Origin: a virus
Virus record (IMG/VR): IMGVR_UViG_3300002460_000075
Location: 1,766-40,832 of that record
Direction: 5' to 3' (one strand)
DNA length: 39,067 nucleotides
How positions within the stretch are numbered: position 1 is the stretch's first letter; the number at the start of each line of letters is the position of its first letter. Below are positions 31,262 through 37,652 of the stretch, piece by piece. Made by a program: the position numbers and the translations under genes. Under the pieces are notes generated by a model, which worked only from the letters and a program-made list of their open reading frames with translations, did no database searches and was not told the origin of the DNA.

Positions 31262-31908
31262 GCTTAAAGGCAGTTTTTTATCCAGATATTCCATTTGAGT
31301 CGTTATATTTAAGTTCTATGTTTAAGCAAATATACATGGATCGTATTTATGAGAATATAGGAATAGATCGTTCTTCTATTGTAGTTGATCTTGGGGCTTA
31401 TATTGGTTTAGTAACTCACTATTTTAGAGAGCAGGTTAAAAGAGTTTATTCGATTGAACCTGCAAAATCTACTTTTGAAGCTTTAAAAAGAAACAAGGAG
31501 TTTAATAAATGGGATAATGTTTCAATATTTAATGTGGCTATTGCGGATAAGGATGGAGAAATGATTTTACATCATCATCCTAATAATCAATCAGCCTTTT
31601 CTTTGATAGAAAAGCCTAGCGATGAAGGAGAAATTGTATCAACAATGAGATTAGATACATTTTTTAATATAAATAATATAAAGAAAGTAGATTTTATGAA
31701 GGTTGACGTAGAGGGAGCAGAAGGCTTAATTTTTAAGAGTGAGGGATTTAGAAACGTGGCCGATAGAATAAAGAATATGATTGTAGAGATTCACCGTCCC
31801 CATAAGCGAACAGAAACGTTTAAACAATTAATAAGCGATATACGTGCAGGACATTTTAAGTTTAAGGGTTGGAAAGCTAAGTGGACAGCCTTATTTTCCC
31901 ATAAATGA
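31258..31908 (+). CDS. FkbM-family methyltransferase (6)
   Basis: A 216-residue enzyme with VVDLGAYIGLVTHYF (about residues 42-56) as SAM motif I, VYSIEPAKSTFEALKRN next, and KVDFMKVDVEGAEGLIFK (about 143-160), the D-V-E-G-A-E signature of FkbM enzymes. Relatives O-methylate sugars or macrolides. ATGA overlaps the GT2 remnant upstream and the paralogue gene downstream. Confidence 0.9.
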   Translation: MSLKAVFYPDIPFESLYLSSMFKQIYMDRIYENIGIDRSSIVVDLGAYIGLVTHYFREQVKRVYSIEPAKSTFEALKRNKEFNKWDNVSIFNVAIADKDGEMILHHHPNNQSAFSLIEKPSDEGEIVSTMRLDTFFNINNIKKVDFMKVDVEGAEGLIFKSEGFRNVADRIKNMIVEIHRPHKRTETFKQLISDIRAGHFKFKGWKAKWTALFSHK

Positions 31909-32666
31909 AAAATTTACTAATTTACATCAATCCGAAAGAGGATTTTGATAAAGAAACAAGCGTTCTCGTAAAACTCCAAATTGAAAATAGTTTGGAGTTG
32001 GGTTGGCCGTTGAAGGATTTATTGTTGGTAACGAATTTTCCCTATAAATATATGGGGGTTAGAGCCTTTATTATTGGTGGGGAGAATTATTGTAAACTTT
32101 TTCCTCAAGCTACAAAAGTTGATACGACGGCCTATCTTTTTAAAATGGGTTTTATTGGTGATAATTTGTATTGGTTACACGATTTAGATGCCTATCAGCA
32201 GGAAGTAATTACCGAGCAAGAATTGGGATTAGATAATGTAGATTTGGGTCTCACGGATTATGGAAGAAAACCGCGTTGGAATGGTGGGAGCACATTTATA
32301 AAAAAAACAGCGGGGGATATTTACCAAACATTAAAAGACGTAATGTATGCTAAAAATGAGAATTATAAAACTGGTATATGGAAAAACGAGGAAGATGTTT
32401 TGATGGAAATGACAACTAAAAACACGCTCAACATCAAAAATAGAGTTAAAAGATTAAATTATACTTATAATTTTGGTGTACGTAAAATTGCTCTTTGTTA
32501 TCCTACAACCATAAAACCGATCAAAGTTTTACATTTTCATCCAGAAAGAATTTATTGGGGAAAAACTCGGGCTTTAGACATTATAATGTATGGTAAGAAT
32601 GAGTTAAAAATTCCGATTATGAATAAGCGATTAACGAAATTATTTAAAAAATATGGAATTGTCTAA
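31905..32666 (+). CDS. Conserved island protein, paralogue B (GT-A-like, unknown family)
   Basis: A 253-residue paralogue of the protein at 30472. It keeps the N-terminal MKNLLIYINPKEDFDKET, the WLHDLDAYQ motif near residue 90, and the C-terminal YTYNFGVRKIAL with HFHPERIYWGK. Divergence between the copies is well beyond recent duplication. Probably a sugar transferase (inference from context and H-D-x-D). Overlaps the next gene by 14 bases. Confidence 0.55.
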   Translation: MKNLLIYINPKEDFDKETSVLVKLQIENSLELGWPLKDLLLVTNFPYKYMGVRAFIIGGENYCKLFPQATKVDTTAYLFKMGFIGDNLYWLHDLDAYQQEVITEQELGLDNVDLGLTDYGRKPRWNGGSTFIKKTAGDIYQTLKDVMYAKNENYKTGIWKNEEDVLMEMTTKNTLNIKNRVKRLNYTYNFGVRKIALCYPTTIKPIKVLHFHPERIYWGKTRALDIIMYGKNELKIPIMNKRLTKLFKKYGIV

Positions 32667-33249
32667 ATTAATACCTGAACCTATTAGGGATTTACAAGCA
32701 TTGGAAATTAGACGTCATCGTAGAGTCTGGAAACCTTTCATGCAAAAATATGATTGTAAAAAGGTTGCTGAACTTGGAGTATTTGCAGGACAGAATTTCA
32801 GAAGGATGATTGTACACAATCCAGAAGTAGCTGTGGCGGTTGATGTTTGGAAGTATGATAAAAATATTGCTAGATGTGATTCTGGTTTCTCTCAGACAGA
32901 CATGGACAAATTATTACATAGGTTTAAGTATAAAGTGATGGGCTTACCCTTTGTTCAAATTGTAAGAAAATATACATTTGATGCGGTACGCGACTTTCCC
33001 GATGAATATTTTGACTTGATTTATATAGACGCAGACCACACTTATGAAGGGTGTAAAAGAGACATGGAAGATTGGTATCCTAAACTTAAACGTGGTAGGT
33101 TTTTTACGGGGGACGATTATACTAATAGACGAGCTTCCCGAACGGGGTTAGTTTTTGGAGTAGTAAGGGCCGTTGACGAATTTGCAACCCAAAACCATTT
33201 ACAAGTTTATAGATTGCCCCAAAACGGTTGGGCAATAATTAAACCATGA
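32653..33249 (+). CDS. SAM-dependent methyltransferase, Methyltransf_24 type (7)
   Basis: A 198-residue protein with VAELGVFAGQNFRRMIV (about residues 38-54) as motif I, VAVDVWKYDKN as the ribose-binding end, and FDLIYIDADHTYEGCKRDME (from about 120), the I-D-A-D-H-x-Y signature of Methyltransf_24. These act on small molecules or sugars and often need a divalent metal. The following gene encodes a divergent homologue, overlapping by four bases. Confidence 0.85.
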   Translation: MELSKLIPEPIRDLQALEIRRHRRVWKPFMQKYDCKKVAELGVFAGQNFRRMIVHNPEVAVAVDVWKYDKNIARCDSGFSQTDMDKLLHRFKYKVMGLPFVQIVRKYTFDAVRDFPDEYFDLIYIDADHTYEGCKRDMEDWYPKLKRGRFFTGDDYTNRRASRTGLVFGVVRAVDEFATQNHLQVYRLPQNGWAIIKP

Positions 33250-33872
33250 AAATCAGTGAAGCAATAAAACATAAGGGACGTCCTTTTTGGATTCCAGATT
33301 GTACGCGTTCTGAACTTCCTGCTTTCTTTAAAAAAATAGGTTTTAAAAGGGGAGTTGAAATTGGAGTTGCGTGGGCACAAAACATTATTGATTATTGTGA
33401 GGCGGGACTTGAAATTTATGGAGTTGATCCCTGGAAGGACAGTGAACACAATATTTACCGTAAAATTATTAGCATTCCAGGTGAAAGGGCAAAAACTATT
33501 GATACGGTTTATGAGTATGCGCGAGAACGTACCGCTAAATATCCTAACTGTCAATTAATCCGCAAAACCTCGATGGAGGCTTCGGCTGATTTTCCTAAAA
33601 GAAGTCTTGATTTTGTATATATCGACGGGAATCATGGTTTCGGATATGTGGCGATGGATTTAATGAAATGGTCGGATAAAGTGAAAAGGGGTGGGGTGAT
33701 TGCTGGACATGATTATTATTCAACTCAAGGAAATCGGGAACTTCGTCAGGTGGGTTACATAGTTGATGCTTATGCAAAAACCTATGATTACACTAATTGG
33801 TATGTTTTAGGAAGTAAAGACAGTACAAGATTTGATCGGGAATTCAGTTATCTGTTTTTTAAACATTGGTAA
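33246..33872 (+). CDS. SAM-dependent methyltransferase, Methyltransf_24 type (8)
   Basis: A 208-residue homologue of its upstream neighbour. GVEIGVAWAQNIIDYC (about residues 36-51) is motif I, IYGVDPWKDSEHN motif II, and LDFVYIDGNHGFGYVAMDLM the I-D-G-N-H signature, followed by KRGGVIAGHDYY. Two adjacent family members suggest methylation of two different positions. Starts in an ATGA overlap; the next gene follows by one base. Confidence 0.85.
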   Translation: MKISEAIKHKGRPFWIPDCTRSELPAFFKKIGFKRGVEIGVAWAQNIIDYCEAGLEIYGVDPWKDSEHNIYRKIISIPGERAKTIDTVYEYARERTAKYPNCQLIRKTSMEASADFPKRSLDFVYIDGNHGFGYVAMDLMKWSDKVKRGGVIAGHDYYSTQGNRELRQVGYIVDAYAKTYDYTNWYVLGSKDSTRFDREFSYLFFKHW

Positions 33873-33873
33873 T

Positions 33874-34629
33874 ATGACAAAAGGCATCATCTACTACACT
33901 AATAATCGTTGTAAAGAGCCTATTTTTTCTGCTTGCCAAAAATATATAAAAGAATCGAGCTTACCAATTACGGCTGTTTCTTTACAACCTATGAATTTTG
34001 GGGATACAAAAGTTGTCCTTAAAAATAGAGAAAGTAGTTATCCAACTTATATTTTAGAAATTATGACAGCTCTTGAAAATGCTAAAGAAGATTATGTTTT
34101 CTTTTGTGAACACGATGTACTCTATAGTAGTACACATTTTGATTTTGTTCCACCTAAAAATAATATTTTCTATTACAATAACAATATTTGGAGATGGAAG
34201 TTGTGGGATTTCAAGTTAATTAGATATGATAATATGCGACCGCTATCTTGTCTTTGCGCTAATCGCTTATTCGCCCTAGAACATTATAAAAAAAGGTGGA
34301 AGGCTATCCACGATCTGGGACTAGATCATTTTAGAAGTCGCGAACCAAGAATGGGACGTGTGTGGGGTTATGAACCAGGCACAAAACCACGAAGACGCGG
34401 TGGATTTTCAGATGACGTTTGTGAATTATGGAATTCTAAAGGCTGCAATATAGATATTCGCCATAATAGAACATTCTCAAGTATTAAATGTGACCTGTCA
34501 GACTTTAAAAATAAACCAACCAATTGGCGAGAAATAAGATATAATGAAATACCAGATTGGGATCTACGACAGGTATTTCCAGAGGGGATGAGGAAACATT
34601 GTCAGTTGGATTTTGACACAGCACCATGA
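33874..34629 (+). CDS. GT-A-like putative glycosyltransferase (251 aa)
   Basis: MTKGIIYYTNNRCKEPIFSA starts the domain; ALENAKEDYVFFCEHDVLYS (from about residue 67) has the C-E-H-D acidic motif, then FDFVPPKNNIFYYNNN and LCANRLFALEHYKKR. Paralogue of the product of 28921. The C-terminal part is rich in Arg and Trp. ATG 33874 is preferred because upstream in-frame codons lie in the previous gene. Ends in ATGA overlap with the sugar dehydrogenase gene. Confidence 0.65.
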   Translation: MTKGIIYYTNNRCKEPIFSACQKYIKESSLPITAVSLQPMNFGDTKVVLKNRESSYPTYILEIMTALENAKEDYVFFCEHDVLYSSTHFDFVPPKNNIFYYNNNIWRWKLWDFKLIRYDNMRPLSCLCANRLFALEHYKKRWKAIHDLGLDHFRSREPRMGRVWGYEPGTKPRRRGGFSDDVCELWNSKGCNIDIRHNRTFSSIKCDLSDFKNKPTNWREIRYNEIPDWDLRQVFPEGMRKHCQLDFDTAP

Positions 34630-35420
34630 AAAAAATTGCTATAATTGGCCATGGATATGTTGGAAAAGCTTATCATAAGGTTTTTCCCAATGCATATATT
34701 TATTCAAGAAATATCGGGACCAAAGAAGAAGTAAATAAGTGCGATATGGCTATTGTGTGTGTTCCAACGGACCCCTTACCAGACGGAACTCTAGATATGT
34801 CTATAGTTGAAGAAGTGGTTGGGTGGATTGAAACTCCTCTAATTTTAATTAAATCTGCTCTCATGCCAGGTACAACAGATAGATTAGTTAAAAAAACAGG
34901 TAAGAAAATTGCAGTAAGCGTAGAGTATGTTGGAATGGGAAATTATTATATTCCAGATCAATATCCCAACCCAGAAGATCCTCGTCAGCACCCAATGATT
35001 TTAGTAGGAGGAGAATTAGAAACGGCAACGGCCTGTGCAGAAATTCTTTGGGAAAAAGTTGCTCCGACAGTTAAAATACATCTTCTCTCGGCCCTTGAAT
35101 GTGAAATATCTAAGTTAGTAGAGAATTCTTATCCAGCTTTAAAAGTGACTTTCATAAATTGTTTGATGTCTCTTGCACAAAAAAGCGGGAGTAATTTCAT
35201 CAAATTACAACAAGGTTGGTCATCCGATCCTAGGGTTGACGGGATGCATCTAAGGGCAATTTCTTACAAACGAGGTTGGAGAAGTCATTGTTGGGATAAG
35301 GATGTTCCAGCTTTAGCTAAATATGCGGCAAGTATTGGAGCAACCGATATGGAAGCATTAATTGAAACTGTATTAAAAATAAATAATGAACATTTAAAAA
35401 TTAATGAAAAAAAGATATGA
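34626..35420 (+). CDS. UDP-glucose/GDP-mannose 6-dehydrogenase family enzyme, short form
   Basis: A 264-residue nucleotide-sugar dehydrogenase. GHGYVG (8-13) is the NAD-binding loop; CVPTDPLPDGTLD (45-57) and LIKSALMPGTTDRL (74-87) follow; ISKLVENSYPALKVTFIN (161-178) is the central helix with Lys163 and Asn167; HCWDKD (221-226) holds the catalytic Cys222. The family oxidises a sugar C6 to a carboxylate. Usual length is 390-450 residues; the C-terminal nucleotide-sugar-binding domain is absent here, so substrate binding must differ or use a partner. It may feed the AsnB-like amidotransferase. Confidence 0.85.
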   Translation: MKKIAIIGHGYVGKAYHKVFPNAYIYSRNIGTKEEVNKCDMAIVCVPTDPLPDGTLDMSIVEEVVGWIETPLILIKSALMPGTTDRLVKKTGKKIAVSVEYVGMGNYYIPDQYPNPEDPRQHPMILVGGELETATACAEILWEKVAPTVKIHLLSALECEISKLVENSYPALKVTFINCLMSLAQKSGSNFIKLQQGWSSDPRVDGMHLRAISYKRGWRSHCWDKDVPALAKYAASIGATDMEALIETVLKINNEHLKINEKKI

Positions 35421-35544
35421 TTTCAATAATCAGATGAAGAAATATAATTTTACGGGTTATAAACAATTGATTCCAATCTATTCAAGAGAAAAGTTAATCT
35501 TAAAATCTTATGGTAGGATGGTCAACCCCAATGTCCTTATTTAA
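35404..35544 (+). CDS. Short ORF, possible gene fragment (46 aa)
   Basis: A 46-residue frame (MKKRYDFNNQMKKYNFTGYK, ending GRMVNPNVLI) overlapping the dehydrogenase end by 17 bases; ATG 35434 is an alternative start. The sequence reads like the start of a larger protein cut short. It stops inside an A/T hairpin shared with the minus-strand Tad2-like gene. Perhaps it lost its 3' end when that gene arrived. No family recognised. Confidence 0.35.
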   Translation: MKKRYDFNNQMKKYNFTGYKQLIPIYSREKLILKSYGRMVNPNVLI

Positions 35545-35562
35545 TTTTACAAAATTAAATAA
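35537..35562. terminator. Bidirectional A/T hairpin between convergent genes
   Basis: TTATTTAATTTT (35537-35548) and AAAATTAAATAA (35551-35562) are perfect inverted arms; the effective loop must include a few of the inner pairs. It lies where the + strand operon and the minus-strand gene meet tail to tail and overlaps both stop codons. T-runs follow on both strands, so it could end transcription both ways, though the stem has no G-C pairs and is weak. Confidence 0.45.
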
Positions 35563-35812
35563 CAATATAATCGTTACCACTTATATCTCCAAGATTAATA
35601 ATCCATTGGTAATTTTTACCATTAGGTTTGTGCAAACTCAAGATTTCCCCGTTCATAAATCCATAATATTCTCTATCTCCCCATTCAAGTTTACTAATTT
35701 TTTTACCAAGAAGAATTTGTTCCATTGCTTCGGAAAAACGCATAGTTTTTGGAGATCCGTTAAGTATAATTTTAGCTGTTTTTGGAAGAGGACTCATTGT
35801 TAGTTCCGCCAT
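35555..35812 (-). CDS. Tad2-like (DUF2829) putative anti-Thoeris protein
   Basis: An 85-residue protein with a 23-residue extension, then MRFSEAMEQILLGKKISKLE, WGDREYYGFMNG and a final WIINLGDISGNDYIVI. This fits the DUF2829 pattern of F-x-E-A ... G-K-x-(I/V) ... W ... D-(I/L)-x-x-x-D-(W/Y). Characterised relatives (Tad2) sequester the cyclic-ADP-ribose-type signal of Thoeris defence. It is the only credible minus-strand gene. Start ATG 35812 follows GAGGTGA by five bases; GTG 35821 overlaps that site. Binding activity of this short divergent copy is not shown. Confidence 0.7.
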   Translation of the reverse strand: MAELTMSPLPKTAKIILNGSPKTMRFSEAMEQILLGKKISKLEWGDREYYGFMNGEILSLHKPNGKNYQWIINLGDISGNDYIVI

Positions 35813-35853
35813 TTGATTCACCTCGCAATCGTTAGAAATTTTAATTTTATTAG

Positions 35854-35862
35854 ATTATAACA
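35854..35862 (-). promoter_or_regulatory. Extended -10 promoter for the Tad2-like gene
   Basis: On the minus strand the sequence reads TGTTATAAT, a perfect extended -10 (TGnTATAAT), without a clear -35 box. Start of transcription near 35846 gives a leader of about 33 bases containing GAGGTGA. It lacks the TAGT tetramer, suggesting early or constitutive expression by host polymerase, different from the late-type promoters. Confidence 0.6.
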
Positions 35863-35867
35863 TATTT

Positions 35868-36518
35868 ATGAAAGGGATAAAAGGATTTCAAAGGGGAGAG
35901 CATAATCCCAGTTTTGGAAAGCGACCTCATAATTTTGGCAAACATCCCTCGGAAGAAACTAGGAAAAAAATGAGAGAGAGCCATAAGGGATATGTAATGC
36001 CAGAAAGCCAAAAAAAGAAGATAAGTACGTCTAATAAGGGTAAAAAGAAACCACCTCGTTCTGAAGAATATAGGAGAAAGCTTGGTTTATATAATAAGGG
36101 TAGGAAACATTCCAAAGAATGGAAAGAAAAAATGAGTAAAAAAATGCGAGGAAGAAAATTATCTAAGGAATGGAAAAAGAAGATAGGTGAATCTCATAAA
36201 GGGAAACAACAATCTGAAGAACATAGAAGAAAAAATAGTGAAGCCCATAAGAGGGAAAAAAGCAGTCTTTGGCGTGGTGGTAAATCTTTTGAACTTTATG
36301 GTTTTGATTGGACAAAATTATTAAGACATTCGATAAGAACTAGAGATTGTTTTATTTGTCAAATTTGTAAAAAGAATGGTTGGATAGTTCATCATATTGA
36401 TTATAATAAAAAGAATAATAATCCTGGTAATTTAATTACTCTTTGTCAGAAATGTCATAGTAAGACAAACTTTAATAGAAATTATTGGATTAAATACTTC
36501 AAAAAAATGTATGAGTAG
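35868..36518 (+). CDS. HNH homing endonuclease with NUMOD3 repeats
   Basis: A 216-residue basic protein. About residues 10-135 hold repeated NUMOD3-type units (HPSEETRKKMRESHKG; SKEWKEKMSKKMRG; SEEHRRKNSEAHK), at least five DNA-contact modules in a row. The C-terminal HNH domain is CFICQICKKNGWIVHHIDYN with LITLCQKCHSKTNFNR (about 155-205). It starts right beside the divergent promoter of the Tad2-like gene and ends in an overlap (ATGAGTAG) with the next glycosyltransferase. Free-standing homing enzyme, third in the window. Confidence 0.9.
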   Translation: MKGIKGFQRGEHNPSFGKRPHNFGKHPSEETRKKMRESHKGYVMPESQKKKISTSNKGKKKPPRSEEYRRKLGLYNKGRKHSKEWKEKMSKKMRGRKLSKEWKKKIGESHKGKQQSEEHRRKNSEAHKREKSSLWRGGKSFELYGFDWTKLLRHSIRTRDCFICQICKKNGWIVHHIDYNKKNNNPGNLITLCQKCHSKTNFNRNYWIKYFKKMYE

Positions 36519-37503
36519 TCAATATAAACTTAGTATTGTTATTCCAGCTCGTAATGAAATGTTTGTAAAGAATACTGTTGAAGATATTCTGAAAAATAAA
36601 GAGGATAAAACAGAAATTATAGTAGTTTTAGATGGACAATGGGCAAATCCTTCTTTAGTACAACATTCAGATGTGAATGTTATTTATGTTAATCAAGCTA
36701 TCGGACAAAGAATGGCAACCAATCTTGGGGTAAAATTGTCAAGAGCATTTTATATTATGAAAGCCGACGGCCATTGTGCTTTTGATAAAGGGTTTGACCG
36801 TAAAATGATAGAGTTTTTTAAGGAAGTTGGAGATAATGTGACCGCCGTACCGATTATGAGGAATTTATGGGCTTTTGATTGGAAGTGCTATAAAACGGGA
36901 TGTGGTTGGACAAAATATCAAGGCCCAACTCCCAAAAAATGTGAAAAATGCGGTAGAAGTCATAGATTACATCGTAAGATGCGTTGGATTGGAAAACACA
37001 ATCCCCAGAGTACGTCTTATTGTTTTGATTCCACCCCACATTTTCAATATTTTGAGGATTGGAAGCATAGAGCACAATATATTAAAGATAAGAAAGAAAA
37101 AGGTTATACTGAATCAATGTCTTTGCAGGGAAGCTGTTTTATGCTAACCCGTGAAAAATATTGGGAGTTGGATATTTGTGATGAAAATTTGGGAAGCTGG
37201 GGGGCACAAGGGATAGAAACGGCCTGTAAAACATGGCTCTCAGGTGGACGTGTGTTGGTAAATCATAAGACTTGGTACGCCCATCTCTTTAGAACTCAGG
37301 GAGGCAATTTCAGCTTTCCATATCCCCAATCGGGTAACGAAGTCTCTCGTACTAAAAAAAGAGTGAAAGATTTATTTTGGAATAAACAATGGCCGAAGCA
37401 AATTCACCCCGTTTCATGGTTAGTTAGGAAGTTTGCCCCCGTAAAAGGTTGGTCCGATGAAGATATTAAAAATTTAGAAATTCATGAAGCTAAATTCAAA
37501 TAG
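36511..37503 (+). CDS. GT2-family glycosyltransferase with zinc-ribbon insert, DxHC group (330 aa)
   Basis: YKLSIVIPARNEMFVKNTVE and VVLDGQWANPS open the GT-A domain; GQRMATNLGVKLSRAFYIM leads to KADGHCAFDKGFD (metal motif D-G-H-C near residue 90) and MSLQGSCFMLTREKYW (about 205). Between them sits CYKTGCGWTKYQ with KKCEKCGRSH (about 126-150), a four-Cys zinc ribbon missing from the paralogues at 23496 and 29600. Last gene of the island; promoter P7 and a terminator follow. Confidence 0.85.
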   Translation: MSSQYKLSIVIPARNEMFVKNTVEDILKNKEDKTEIIVVLDGQWANPSLVQHSDVNVIYVNQAIGQRMATNLGVKLSRAFYIMKADGHCAFDKGFDRKMIEFFKEVGDNVTAVPIMRNLWAFDWKCYKTGCGWTKYQGPTPKKCEKCGRSHRLHRKMRWIGKHNPQSTSYCFDSTPHFQYFEDWKHRAQYIKDKKEKGYTESMSLQGSCFMLTREKYWELDICDENLGSWGAQGIETACKTWLSGGRVLVNHKTWYAHLFRTQGGNFSFPYPQSGNEVSRTKKRVKDLFWNKQWPKQIHPVSWLVRKFAPVKGWSDEDIKNLEIHEAKFK

Positions 37504-37505
37504 GA

Positions 37506-37535
37506 TTGCTTTTTATGTAATTAGTAGACTATAGT
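37506..37535 (+). promoter_or_regulatory. TAGT-type phage promoter P7
   Basis: TTGCTT (37506-37511), TAGT (37522-37525), four bases, TATAGT (37530-37535), 18-base spacer. The -35 is weaker than in P2-P6. Transcription from about 37542 meets the terminator at 37573-37605 before reaching the gene at 37653. The leader has the AACACATCCATTAAACCG box. Confidence 0.65.
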
Positions 37536-37572
37536 TTAATTAATATAAGTTTATTAGGATAACACATCCATT

Positions 37573-37605
37573 AAACCGCCTGTTTATTATAGGGCGGTTT
37601 TTTTT
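37573..37605 (+). terminator. Intrinsic terminator in the leader of the last fibre gene
   Basis: AAACCGCC (37573-37580) pairs with GGCGGTTT (37593-37600) around a 12-base loop, followed by T to 37605. It can end the second glycan operon and would also cut short transcripts from P7. It is nearly the same stem as the one at 21560. Confidence 0.8.
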
Positions 37606-37652
37606 GTGGTTTTAAAAGTTATTTTATAACAAATTTTAAGAAAGGAGTATAA

